Source: Branchiostoma floridae
Lineage: Eukaryota > Chordata > Leptocardii > Amphioxiformes > Branchiostomatidae
NCBI RefSeq assembly: GCF_000003815.2
Contig: NC_049979.1
Location: 24,575,881 to 24,639,880, forward strand
Length of the DNA: 64,000 nt
Direction of reading: 5' to 3'
The stretch's first letter is position 1; each line of letters begins with the position of its first letter. The notes under the pieces are model-generated. The model made no database searches and was not told the DNA's origin. It worked only from the letters and a program-made list of their open reading frames with translations. The position numbers and the translations under genes were made by a program. Of the stretch, positions 1 to 11,063 are shown one piece after another.

Positions 1-1660
1 ATGAGCGTGAGGATTGACGAAATGCAGAGGGTGTATATCTCGATCGGTGCAGGTCACAGCACTTTGGAGCGGGAGTGGACTGTACCATTGCGTGCGCCCA
101 CAGTCTGTATACATAATCTATCAGCTGTAAATTCTTTTCAGTTTTATACAGATGATACTTTAAACCATAGATATTTTTTTCTAAATCTGTGTAATCACTG
201 TTTGACGTTACAGGCCTGTTTACAAGCCAGCTACAACACACCACAGTTGGTCAGCAGGCTATTACAGTAGCGAATCAGGGACTAGATAGGGCTCAAGGGC
301 GTATTGAGCTATTTTTCAAAATAACAACAGAACTTTGTAAGGTCCACCTGCCCTTTCCCCGAAAAGGGTAACGACAACTCCTTCGGGCTTAAACTCCCCC
401 GGAGCGCTAATGTGAGATCGGCGGGCTGATCTGCCTTGGTTTCCCGAACTAAACTCGCTAGCTACCCGGTCCTGTCTGGCTCCCAGGGTATGAATCTTGA
501 AACGTGCTAATAACTGTGACTTTGAAAGACAAACGGATACTCCTTCGTTGGGATCTTTCTATTTTGGAATACTCCCCGCGGGAGTAGGGTATGATCATGA
601 TACAGAAGCCACTCTTCATGCCGACTTAGTTTTGTTCCGTGCTACTCAGAGTACATGCCGCTTCGGTGGTAATTCGGGTCGACGACCTGTTCGATGTGTG
701 CCCTGTTGGTTTGTGATCTAGACGAGAGTCCTGCCTGTCGCAGCCTTTGTTTCGGGCAATCTGGAAAATATTTCGGTAGGGGGGTGGGGGTGGGGGGTGG
801 GGGTTACGTCTGCCCTCTAAAACTACCCTCAAACGGGGCGAAGAATTTCTTATCCTGAACTTTATTCTTTATCCAAACAAGAACTTCCGGGCCCTTGTCC
901 CAAGAATTTTGCTAGCTTTTTTCCCATACGTCCACGTTTTCGTGTAGCGACCCAGCGATAAACGTTTTGGGGGAACAGAAGGGTAGCGAGGTCGGGTTTA
1001 CGTCAATCTGGAGGGTTACCTCCTATGCTGGGACACGTGTTCGTCGGGCCCATGCCGGCCACGGGGTGCCCTCCCCCCGCCTGCCGCTTGGTGACGCGGG
1101 TGGCCTGGGCCCTTAACGGACGCTGGGCGCTCCAGGGAGAACATGATATGGGGCATCTTAGTTTAAGGTTGTGTAAGGAGGAAGAGACATGTCATCCTTT
1201 TGGGTAAGCGTGATTATCGTCGCGGAGCTTCTGCTCTGTTTTATGAGTGTGACTGGTTCTGTTCTAATGATCAGTGGCGGTTTGTTTACATCTCCGTGAA
1301 GGGGGGGGGCGATTATGTGGTACTTGTGGCCCTCCCTCATGGGTGGCTTTGGTTATCAGTAACGCATTTATTCTGTTCTGTCAACTAGGCCTGAACAAAC
1401 ACAGAAACGCTAAACCATGTGTAGAACGGTGGGGCACTACATTCTCTAATCAAACCTCCTCTCTTACCTGTCTAATATTTACATCTTTCCAAATTATGCC
1501 TAACAACAGTTATAGGAAGACCAGTATAGGATTCCATAAGAAATGAACCGTTAAATGCTGTTAGGTGACCTTTGACCTTATAAAATACAACACGGCTGAT
1601 CTCACTGACCATATCTCACCTCGAATTAAGTAACAATTATAAGGGACTTGACGATATTAA
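1..1660. other. No gene recognised
   Basis: Only short open frames are present and none resembles a known family or shows convincing splice structure. There is a G-rich tract around 778-805 and another around 1301-1311. The region is fairly GC-rich compared with the rest of the window, which could mean old transposon sequence or an untranslated region, but nothing here proves it. Confidence 0.4.
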
Positions 1661-2770
1661 TCGGGGGAGGGGCTGGTGCACTGTGTGGGGGGGGGGGTCA
1701 TTGAAGAATTGTTGGGCCTGGAGGGAGGGCCATAGAAAAAAATTTTGAGCCGGGGGAGGGCCATAGAAAAAAAATGCACAAGCAAAATGTGCCCCTGAAA
1801 TGCAGGAAATGAAGTTTCAGATGGTCAAGAGTTTAATTTTTCTCTGGACGTCCCTAGCGACGGCTTGCGCCTCCGGTGCCCACGACGCTCCGGCGCTCAT
1901 CGCCATCAAAAATATTTTCCTCTGACAGAAATGCCATTACATTTAGCATAGTATACCAGCAAAGTTTATCCCTCAAAGTGCAGAAAATTTAGACAGAGAA
2001 CCACGTTGGTTTGAAAGGGGGGTTAAGGAAGCCATTTACGAGCGCATTTATCGTCCATCTCTCAATCGAAAGGGGGGGCTGAGAACTGACCTTTCCAGTG
2101 CTTGGAATGATGTTTTAAAGTAAATTATGGTTTTATTGATATATAGACACTTATTATCATTATATCCCTTGTTAGCCTTTCTTATTTTGCTAGAATGTAT
2201 CACAGAACCTTTGTCAGTTACCTTTTTGTTTATTTAGAACACTGTTTAGAACACCTCTGTAGTTACCTACCATGTTTACTTTAGAACACCTTAGCCGTTA
2301 CCTTTTTTGTTTATTTAGAACGTAAGAAGTATTCCTTATTCCGCAGAGTTGTAAACTTTTATTTTTATTTCACTGAAGAAGAACGACGGATGTCGTTTGA
2401 AACGTCTGAATTAAATTTGATTTATCCAGAAGTAGAGATTCAACTTTCATCTATTCATTATATTCCTGGATGTATAATCTTCACAAACGTGTGCAGAAAA
2501 TCCTGTTTCAGAGGGTCCAAATTTCAACATTTTTCTCCAGACCTACCTTGCGGCGGCTCGTGCCTTGGGCGATCGAAATCGTGAAAATACGGGGCGTAGT
2601 CGCCCTCAATAAAATTAGCTAAAAACCTGTGAAATTCCACTAGAAAGGCTATTAAACTTAGCTTAGTCAGCCAGCAAATTTTGTCCATCAAAAGTTAAGA
2701 AAGACCGTTTCAGATAGTGACAAGATTTCAAAATTTTTCCGGGGGAGCATGCCCCGGACCCCCTACTAAG
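1661..2770. repeat. Degenerate dispersed repeat with related internal units
   Basis: Three stretches (about 1780-2000, 2490-2560 and 2630-2770) share the same phrases in the same order: a block with TTAGCATAGT or TTAGCTTAGTCAGC, then a CAGCAAA block, a block close to GTTTCAGATGGTCAAGA, then an AATTTTTC block. The last ends in a GGGGGAGCATGCCCC segment. No open frame accompanies them. They look like decayed copies of a multi-unit interspersed repeat; the class cannot be told from one window. Confidence 0.5.
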
Positions 2771-3009
2771 GATTACGTCAACATAAGAAATTTGCTGCAG
2801 CCGTCTCTGTCGTGTAATTCCATGTTCTCACCAAGGACCTCCTTGTTCGCACGAAGTTTACGAAGACTATAGAAACTAAAATAGGTATCAATATCAATCC
2901 TGCGTTCTTTGTAAACGGAATGGTTCACGGACGGCAACGGGATAAAACATTACGAGGTTTACTTTCGTCATAGTGCTTTCGTGACAGCGGGCTCTCTGCT
3001 GCATATGAC

Positions 3010-3045
3010 CAAGGAGGTTGAAAGAGGGCTCTTTCAACCTCCTTG
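3010..3045. mobile_element. 36-bp perfect palindrome (miniature inverted repeat) with 7-bp target duplication
   Basis: Two 17-bp arms (CAAGGAGGTTGAAAGAG and its complement) are separated by GG. The 7-bp word ATATGAC occurs directly before (3003-3009) and directly after (3046-3052), as expected of a target-site duplication. The arm motif CAAGGAGGTTRAA recurs at 45228 and at 46663-46870, so it is a dispersed family. Transposase type is unknown. Confidence 0.6.
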
Positions 3046-3049
3046 ATAT

Positions 3050-3915
3050 GACGTAATCATGCATATGATGGCGCGAAAATTTTTCGGCAAGTTTGTAGGT
3101 TGGTCGAAATAACTCCCGTTTTTGGAATGATTACAGCAGTATTGAAGCGGTGTTCGTAACGATGTCGCTAAAATGTACCCAAATATCTTACAAGTAGAAC
3201 ATTAATCTTTCACACCCGGTAGAAGTTTTGCACGGTTGGAGTTAGTTTTGCCATCCTACTGGTGGCCGGCAAATCATCCCACTGGGCTAAAGCTAACCGC
3301 GTGAAAATCCTACCGGGTCTGGCCGATTACCCCGGCGGCTGGGACTTACATTGGCCCCGTAGCAAGCCGGCACTAACTACGGTAGGCCGAGCCACTAGTA
3401 GACTGGATTTCAGGTTAGTACAAAAGCGTGTCCTAAGAATAATTTTTTGGCCCACAATATACGTGTTATAACGAAGCCCTAACATATTTATCTCTCCCCT
3501 TCTTAGAAAACAGGAGAAAAAACCTTAGCCTCAAGTTTGCCAAATCCTTGCTTAGTTCACATATCTTTAAACTGGCTACCCCCAACCCATTCGGAAATCC
3601 ATACTAGAAACATAAAAGGTGCGAACCCATTTTGCATTCCATTGGCAAAATCTAACAGCTATAAAAGCCCCATTCCCCATACTTCATTCACCTTTTACAT
3701 TCATGTACCTGAAAACATCTTCCATATCTCTTAATCCACTGTTCAGTCTACATTTATACTTTGTGTAACAAGCTGTTTTGTTTCTTTTAGCTTTATTCCT
3801 ATACGACTTCTAGTAACTGTATATTTTCTTTGAGCTAGATTTTACACATGAAGTACAGTGTCTAAAATGCGCAATTCAGCATCTTCTACTGTGTAGAAAT
3901 AGCTGCGATGTATTA
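3050..3915. other. No gene recognised
   Basis: This stretch between the small palindrome and the 3' end of the CR1-type LINE holds only short open frames without similarity that I can see. The block at 3255-3410 is GC-rich and may be old repeat material. Confidence 0.35.
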
Positions 3916-4016
3916 CGGCATCTGTATCTGTATCTGTATCTATATAGCCGGTATAACCGCCCTTCGGCGTAACACACCAGCTTCGCAGGCACGTGGTGCA
4001 GCAGCAGCTGGTTATA

Positions 4017-6868
4017 TTACACTGAACGATCCGTCACACCTAACTTTTGCACATCTATCTGCAAGCGTTCTTTAAAACTATCCAGAGAAGATGCCCCTAC
4101 TGTGCTTGGTGATAACAAATTCCACTCTACGATAGTTCTGGGAAAATACGAATTTTTGAACACATCAATCCTAGGTTGGTAACTCTTGTATTTGAAGTCA
4201 TGGCTGTTTCTTGTTCGTTTTTGAGCTGGTATTAGATACTTATCAGTCGGTACGTCCACCAGTTTATTGGTCATTTTGTACATCATGCAAAGTCTAGACC
4301 TTTTTCTTCTGTCTTCAAGTGATGTCCACTGCAGATCTGTTTTCATTTTGGTAACACTAGCATCCCTGTTGTAGTTGTTTGTACAGAATCTGGCAGCTTG
4401 GTTCTGTACCCTTTCAAGTTTATCTTTGTCTTTCTTTGTATACGGATCCCATACTGTTGCAGCATATTCAAGGTTAGGTCTTACCAGTGATGTGTATGCA
4501 AGTGATTTTACCCTGGCTGGGCATGCCCACAAGTTGCGTTCGATCACTCCCAATGTCTGTTTAGCCTTGGTTGTGACTTTGTTAACATGGACACCCCAAT
4601 TCAGCCCAGTTCTTAACGTAACACCTAGGTATGGGTGGCTTTNNNNNNNNNNNNNNNNNNNNNNNNNNNNNNNNNNNNNNNNNNNNNNNNNNNNNNNNNN
4701 NNNNNNNNNNNNNNNNNNNNNNNNNNNNNNNNNNNNNNNNNNTTGAACTGCATAAGCCATTTCCTTTGCCATTCTTCCAGAGTGTTCAGATCTTTCTGAA
4801 GAAGTTGTGAGTCATTCTTTGCAGATACCTCTATATATAGCAGACAATCATCGGCGAATAACCTCACACTTGAATCGAGCTGGTCTGGCAAGTCGTTTAT
4901 GTACAATAGGAAGAGCAATGGTCCCAGGACAGTCCCTTGCGGAACTCCCGACGCTACTTTAACTGGAGCTGAGGCCTTCCCTTCAACCACTACCGTTTGC
5001 TCTCTGTTCGTCAGAAAAGCCTTTACCCAGTTTAATGTAGTACCTTGAATTCCATAGTACTCCAGTTTTGATATGAGTCTGCTATGTGGGACTTTGTCGA
5101 AGGCTTTAGTGAAATCAAGTATTGCTAGATCCACCTGTCTTTTATTGTTCAGTGCCCCAGCTATATCGTGAACTGTTAGAATAAGCTGTGTTTCTGTGGA
5201 TCGCTTTGCCCTGAATCCATGCTGGTAGTCTGTAAGTATATTGTGGCCTTCCAAGTGTTTCATGATATGGCTATGGATAATGTGTTCGAGTAGTTTACAG
5301 GAAATACAGGTAAGTGAAACAGGTCTGTAGTTACTGGGGACCGCTCTGTCTCCCTTTTTGAAAATGGCGCATATGTTTGCATCCCTCCAGTCTTGGGGGA
5401 TTTCTCCTGTGTCAAGCGATTGTTGGAAAATGTTAGTCAAAACAGGTGCGATTTCACTGGCTGTCATTTTGAGGAACCAAGGAGGTATTTGGTCTGGCCC
5501 GGATGCTTTTGATGGATTAAGGCCTTGCAACATTTTTTCTACACCAAAAGTAGAAATTTCTATACGTTCCATTGGAGGGGTGCAGGGGTTCCCAAGAGAT
5601 GGCATGTCAGTGGTGTCTTCTTCTGTGAATACACTTTTAAACTGTGAACTGAGTGCTTCTGCTTTTTTCTCACTGTCACTTATAATGGTGCTCCCCACCT
5701 TTAGAGTGGCTACCCCAACAAGGTCTCTCCTCAGGCCTTTTATGTATGACCAGAATGTTTTGGGTTTGTCAGTGATAGCTTCTCCCAGTATGTTTGCCAC
5801 GTATTTTGAATGTGCTGATCTTATGCTTTTCTGCACTCCTTTTTTTACCTTCTTGTACTTGTTCCAGTCTTTCTCTTGCCCTGTTCTCTTAGCTTTATTG
5901 TAAAGACGTTGCTTCTTCCGACAGTGTCTTCTTAAGTTTCTGTTAAACCAGGGCAAGTTGTATCTGCTTGATGTCATTTTACTAGGAATGTGCTTGTTCA
6001 TCGTGTACTTCATTTTTCCTTTGAAGTCATTCCATTTCTGTGTCACTGACATCTCTTTTGTTCTCAGGTTAAAGGTTGTTACATAGTCCTCAAGGTCATT
6101 CTTGATAGCCGGCTCGTCAGATTTTGTGCGAATGTACACTTTCCTTTTTGGTTTTTTGTTCTGTTTGGGTGCCAAATTAACGTCCACTAGAACCATGTCA
6201 TGGTCACCTATTCCCGGAACTACTGTGTTTTTTTCAATTATGTTTGGGTTATTAACTAAGACCAGGTCCAAAATATCACCATTTCTAGTTGGTTCCTGAA
6301 CTGTTTGGAATAACCCATGGTTATCCACTAAGTGCAGTAGTTTCTGTGCCTGCCCTGTATGGTTCTGAGCGTTGTCTGTTGTGCTGGCATCCCAATTTAT
6401 ACCAGGGGTGTTGAAATCTCCAAGAATGATTACGTTGTCGGAGTTTATCTTAGTTCCCATTCTATTTATAGAGCTGTCAAGCTCACCCAGACTATTGCCT
6501 TGGTCCGATGGAGGTCTGTAGTATGTATCAATCATAAGCGGTTTCTTTCCTGCAAGTTGGGTTTGAGTCCAAATGATGTCACAGTCTGTGTCCAGATCCG
6601 GTCTGTGGGTGACAATCAGATCATCCCTGTTTGCCTGAAATACACCACCTCCTGGGCCAGTTTGTCTGTCTTTACGGTGTACTATATAGCTGTCAGGGAA
6701 TATTTCACTGCTTGATATGTTTTCATTGAGCCATGACTCAGTGCCCGCTACTATGTCTGGTTTATAAGTGTCATCTGCATTATTCCCTAGAGAAACCTGT
6801 TGTTCATTCATCTTTGCACCAAAGATGTTAATTAAAACAAACAGGTTTGAACCGTGGGAACATGACAT
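4017..6868 (-). pseudogene. LINE endonuclease-reverse transcriptase ORF, interrupted by gap
   Basis: The reading frame runs from the high coordinates down. The N-terminal third is an apurinic-type endonuclease: the motifs GTESWL, YYRPPS, ILGDFN and GDHDMV are visible. The reverse transcriptase follows, with KKGDRAVPSNYRPVSLT, DFTKAFDKVPH, GVPQGTVLGPLLFLLYINDL and the catalytic FADD. After the gap the frame continues as a typical CR1-type C-terminus (YLGVTL, LEYAATVWDPYTKKD, QNQAARF). The frame changes across the 100-N gap at 4643-4742; since that gap length is conventional, the shift is probably an assembly effect, not a mutation. Outside the gap I see no stop codon, so the protein may be intact in the real genome except at its N-terminus, whose first ~35 residues do not look like a normal endonuclease start. 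Confidence 0.8.
4643..4742. other. Assembly gap (100 N)
   Basis: Exactly 100 undetermined bases inside the reverse transcriptase frame. The round number suggests a gap of unknown true size. From the family, the missing part should encode the end of the palm and the start of the thumb region. Confidence 0.98.
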
Positions 6869-6900
6869 ACCAACGCCATTCCGCTCATATCATATAGCAA

Positions 6901-7640
6901 GCAGGGACTTACAGGTACGCCACCAGATAGGACATGGGTTAAAATTCAACACTAATGGTTCTCAATAGATTTTGAGCCTTCTGTTTAAAAATCTTAAATG
7001 TAAAAGTACAAAAACTTTTCAAATCCCCGGGAAATCAGCTAAGTTGCATGTTGTCACCCGCAGATTTTTCAGATGTAGCCAAAACTGCACCAGTGATCTG
7101 ATCACCCATTGTCCACCGAGCAGTTTAATAGCGGTGAGCGTACCTGTGACTTATTTCATTCTGTGTTGTTACAGGCTACTGATGTTATAGCCGTTGTCTA
7201 GAAGAATGCTTTTTCAATCACCTTTACCACCGTTCCACACGCAGAAGTTGGATATCTCTTGCAATTACAGCTGTATTACTTGTTTGATGGGCGAAATATT
7301 CGGTATTCTGGTTTACGCCACCCGACGTCCCTGTACACTGCATATTAGACCCGATAGCCGTCGTTTGTGGTTTTTAAGCAGACATGTGTATTGATATTTT
7401 GTTGTGTCTTCGTTCGTGCGAAGCCAAGCCTAGAAAGCATATGTTGTGTCTGTATTTCTTATACACGGCGGTACATTTTGTTTCTTTTACTTCTTTAATG
7501 TTTCAAAACTCGGGCTTCACCAAAAGTTACATGATAATGCGTTTGTTTTGTTCCCTTTGGTTATGAGAGATATAGTCCTCATCCGTCAAAGTAACGACAC
7601 GTTAGCATCCCGAGTATTGTTGTCTGTCTATATAAGCGTT
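6901..7640. other. No gene recognised
   Basis: Only short frames without similarity. No splice-supported coding exon or repeat structure stands out. Confidence 0.35.
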
Positions 7641-7646
7641 ATCGTC

Positions 7647-7830
7647 GGTGCAATGAGCCAAGTGGGTAGAGTGTTCGCCTTGCATTCGGTAGGTCGTGAG
7701 TTCGACCCCCGGCCGAATATGGTATGACTTAAAAAATGGTACATGCTAATTTCTCTGCTTAGCACTCAGCATTCGGGAGTATGAAAGTTGAACAAACACC
7801 ACTACCAGTGTACTAGCCCCCTGCTGCAAA
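7647..7830 (+). mobile_element. tRNA-derived SINE
   Basis: The head reads like a tRNA gene: a box-A-like stretch AGCCAAGTGGGTAGAG, a loop CCTTGCATTCGG that resembles an alanine-type anticodon region, and a box-B-like GAGTTCGACCCCCGGC. The acceptor stem does not pair properly, so it is a SINE head and not a working tRNA. An unrelated body of about 100 bp follows and runs into LINE-derived sequence. It would be transcribed by RNA polymerase III from the internal boxes. Confidence 0.65.
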
Positions 7831-8205
7831 GTTTTGTAATCTGAACAAGGTCGAAGATGAAGCCCACTTTTTATTAGATTGTAGTTTATATAGTAATGAT
7901 AGAAGTATTCTTTTTAGCTATATTATAGGAAAGTTCCCTCGCTTTGAATCTTTGTCTAGTGTTGAAAAATTCATTATTTCTTATGAGGTTTGATCGAACG
8001 ACATTATACAAACACATCTCAAGCTACATATTCAACATTACTAAGAAACGAGAAGAAGCCGAACAAATGTATTAGACTAGTTTTAGAATCCATGTTTTAG
8101 AAACCATGTGTACTGCATTACTACCTTTTGTATCTATATGCCTGTACTTAGCCCGATAGGACATGAATGTGCAATAAAGGCTATTATTATTATTATTATT
8201 ATTAT
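7831..8205 (+). mobile_element. LINE 3' end (C-terminal zinc-knuckle fragment and tail)
   Basis: A short frame at 7840-7995 reads VEDEAHFLLDC, the Cys/His motif at the C-terminus of L1-like LINE proteins. It is followed by a 3' untranslated region ending in GAATGTGCAATAAAGGC and an (ATT)n tail at 8181-8206. The same 3' end (AAGAAGCCGAA ... GAATGTACAATAAAGG) occurs again at 26780-26930 with an (ATTC)n tail, so both are truncated copies of one family. Confidence 0.6.
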
Positions 8206-8206
8206 T
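8181..8206. repeat. (ATT)n microsatellite, LINE tail
   Basis: About eight copies of ATT follow directly after the AATAAAGG-containing 3' end of the LINE fragment. Confidence 0.85.
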
Positions 8207-8299
8207 GTTTTTGTCTATTGTAATTATGGCATAGAATTCAAATGCGGTCGTTACACTAAGTGGTTTCATTCCAAATAGCTTGTTCCCTTCGTGAAACGA

Positions 8300-8990
8300 A
8301 GGGTTTGTTTTGAGTGCTGTTTGTGTGTGAGAGGGACGTTTGTCAGCCTGATATCTGGGGAAGGTATGGATGGATTGTTTTGATATTTGGTATGTGGGTA
8401 GGGTTAGACATGAGGAAGGAATGGTAGGAATTGCGTTACGGCAGGGCGTTCTAGCGGAGTGTTATTGTACTGCAGCAGAACTTCCGGTTTTGATATTTTT
8501 TTTTCGGGACTTTTTTGGGTGATGATTTTTACGTGGTAGGTAGCTGTGTAAATGAATAGTAAGGTGTGTAAGTTTTGGCCACTTAGGGGTTTTGCTGGGG
8601 CGGTGAAAGTCATTCTTGTGTTAGGTTTTGAGAAGGAATAATGCAAGCAGGGGTCGATGGAACGGAATGACTGTAGGTATGCAGATAGCTTACGTAGTGA
8701 TGTACATAATTGTATGATTGTTATGCAAATTAGGAGGTAATTAGCAGAATGCAATAGGTATGTTTGGAAACCGTTGTATGGTGCGTGTCTGTGGACAGAA
8801 AAGCTCGCGAACGGCTGGACAGATTGCTCTGATATTTGGTATGTGGGTAGTTCTTGAGAAGGAGAAGAAACGTACGAGGCGTTTTTTCGTTTAGTGGCTT
8901 TTGACGGGTTTGCAGGGGATGTTTGTAGGTGGAAAATGGGTTTTACGCAATCGTAGGTATTACGCAATAGTGGGTATTACGCAATCGTGC
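8300..8990 (-). repeat. Dispersed repeat containing the ATATTTGGTATGTGGGTAG motif
   Basis: The word GATATTTGGTATGTGGGTAG appears at about 8380 and 8832 in the same orientation, each preceded by a variant of GGATGGATTG or CTGGACAGATTG. Related copies occur at 13505, 19573 and, on the other strand, around 20825, 21110, 25030, 30270 and 31135. The unit is therefore internally repeated and highly dispersed. No coding capacity is visible. Confidence 0.6.
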
Positions 8991-9608
8991 TATATTTAGG
9001 TGATATTACGTCATGCCGATGGGCTTCATGCTTACCCCGTCCCAACAGGAAGTGATCCCAAAGGTCATAGTTGCGCAATAGAGAAAATGGTTTATAGGGA
9101 CAGTACATTATACATGATGGGGTGTGCATGTTCCCCATAAGATTTGATAATCTGTAGACTAAGGGCAATGATGATATTGTATACAGGGGCGTGTATTACA
9201 CGTTTTAAAAGGGTTGCACATGTACAGTTACTACCGGTACAATACACTGATGAACAAAGCAGGGTTTGTTTTTCACAGTAACTTGCAGTCATTGATGAGA
9301 TTGTTTATAGGGAGTTTACATTAGACATATGGGATACACAATGTAGTGGACTGCATTGTGAAACAAAGAATGTTACGACATCATCATTGTTGCAACCATT
9401 GATACATTTGCTTCCGGCGGTGGATTTGTTATCCTACCTGCTGAAATTGGACAAATTTCTTGTCGGGATAAGCATTTGGTCTCTCTTCCAAGGAAGAAAT
9501 TATGCATGTTTTATGTTATCCCGGACAGAAAAGGTGTCGCGAGGCGTATAGTCCTATTGACTGACAAGCCCCGTGCGGGCGGATAAAGCGTTCCCGCCAC
9601 GGCACGGC

Positions 9609-10076
9609 CATTTGTACTGATATGTGGCGAGAACGTTTGGGCAAGAGACACGGGGTCATGTCAGAATTTCAATGAGTTCCAAGTCGCAAGCCCAAAATGG
9701 AAGTTATACTTTTATGTCTTGTTTTCCAAGCGATGTAATGTAGAGTATATAGGTCACAACAAGGACACAAGTGGTAATTAACACAATCACGTCATTTGTA
9801 CCGACATGTCGCGAGAACGATTAGGTGAGAGACACGCACGGGGTCATGTCGAAAGTTCCATGAGTCACAAGTCGCAAGCCCAGATGGATAGTTATACTTT
9901 GATGTCTTGATTTCTCTGCAATTTAATCTAGGGTAGGTCGCAGGTGCTAGTTAGCAGATTCATGCCATTTGTACTGATATGTTACTAAAACGATTGGGTA
10001 AGAGAAAAGGGGTCATCTGAAAAGTTCCATGAGTTCCAAGTCGCAAGCCCAAAATGGAAGTTATACTTTTATGTAC
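9609..10076. repeat. Three-copy degenerate tandem repeat, period about 170-185 bp
   Basis: Three copies begin at 9609, 9791 and 9961 with variants of CCATTTGTACTGATATG, then CGAGAACG, GAGACACGGGGTCATGT, CATGAGTTCCAAGTCGCAAG and GGAAGTTATACTTT(T/G)ATGT. The middle copy is the most diverged. No open frame spans the copies. Confidence 0.8.
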
Positions 10077-10845
10077 CTGAGGAGGAGCATTCCGTGACGA
10101 CACCAGCCATCACATTTTGGAGGTGTTCGCTGGGGATGTGAAGGTCATTTATGTGGATCTCACCAATGACGGCGTTGATGTGGTCAACGTTATTGTTTTA
10201 TGTGTTATTTTATTGATATTTTGATGCAACAGTCGATTTTAGCCCAGTCAATATAAGTCTTTATCTTCAAAAGACAATGAAAGGTATTTGCTTTGTCCAT
10301 GGAAATGAATGGACAGGACAGTTTGTGTCATGTGCACAAACAAGAAAGGATGGATGATAGAATACTTTTAAAATACAGCTACTGCCTATATCACTTTTTT
10401 CGGCGCACCTTCCTATGTGACGGTCTCCATGCTTTCTCCCAAAAAGCGTAAGCAGGCCTTCTTCATCTCCCGTAAATCGTAGAGACACGGTTTCATTTTA
10501 CACAGTTTGTAGCAGGCCATAACGTACACATACATTCCATTCCATAGTAAAAACCACAAACCCTTTGTCTTCGCATTATATTCTACAACTTCTCAATGCA
10601 TTTCACAGATAACATTGACCACCTACTGCCAAGATTCCAAGTAACTTGCCTTTTAGATTCTTAATGACATACAAAAGTCTCCAATAATGTCGGCCTGACG
10701 TAGAAAACGCTCATCCTGACATGCACCTCACAGTTTCATATTTAAAACCAACAACATCCTCTCAACACCTCGCCTTCTCACTTCCACTTACAAGTGACGC
10801 TCTGTGGACGACACAGAACTAAAGCTAGCCAATGACACGTCTACA

Positions 10846-10855
10846 TATAAACCCT
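10846..10855 (+). promoter_or_regulatory. TATA-like box upstream of the STMND1-like gene
   Basis: The sequence CATATAAACC lies about 215 bp before the first recognised exon of the stathmin-like gene. A C-rich stretch follows about 30 bp downstream, which could hold the transcription start. This is a motif-only call. Confidence 0.3.
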
Positions 10856-11063
10856 CCACCACCGCACCATCACCCATTTCACGAAGGTTGAGTTCTGCGA
10901 ACGCTTGTGTTGAGTTTGTGATGGAAGGGGATGGTTGTAGACCTATCCTATCACATCCTTTAGGGATCTTTAGGTAACATCTACAAGATCTTACATGTTG
11001 CCCAAAAAATATACGCTACCACAAGCAATACCAGATTTTCACGTATTCTTTGAATTGTTCCAG

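Larger units (their letters stand above)
3919..6900 (-). mobile_element. CR1/Jockey-group LINE, 5'-truncated, with assembly gap
   Basis: A minus-strand non-LTR retrotransposon with an endonuclease-reverse transcriptase frame, a short 3' untranslated region (about 3946-4016) and a (GATACA)n-type simple tail at 3919-3945, written TGTATC on the plus strand. The same 3' untranslated region and tail recur in the opposite orientation at about 37100-37231, so this is a repeat family in this genome. The 5' boundary is only approximate; no separate ORF1 is visible upstream. Confidence 0.85.

Noticed and set aside
5358-5903. Plus-strand frame of 181 codons
   Set aside because: It lies antisense to the LINE reverse transcriptase, which has clear domain motifs on the minus strand.
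7647-7718. tRNA-Ala gene
   Set aside because: Box A and box B are present but the acceptor stem does not pair and a SINE body follows; called as a SINE head.
10085-10195. Minus-strand open stretch reading VDHINAVIGEIHINDLHIPS with a possible donor GTACAT
   Set aside because: Composition is protein-like, but there is no acceptor upstream, no recognised family and no neighbouring exon.
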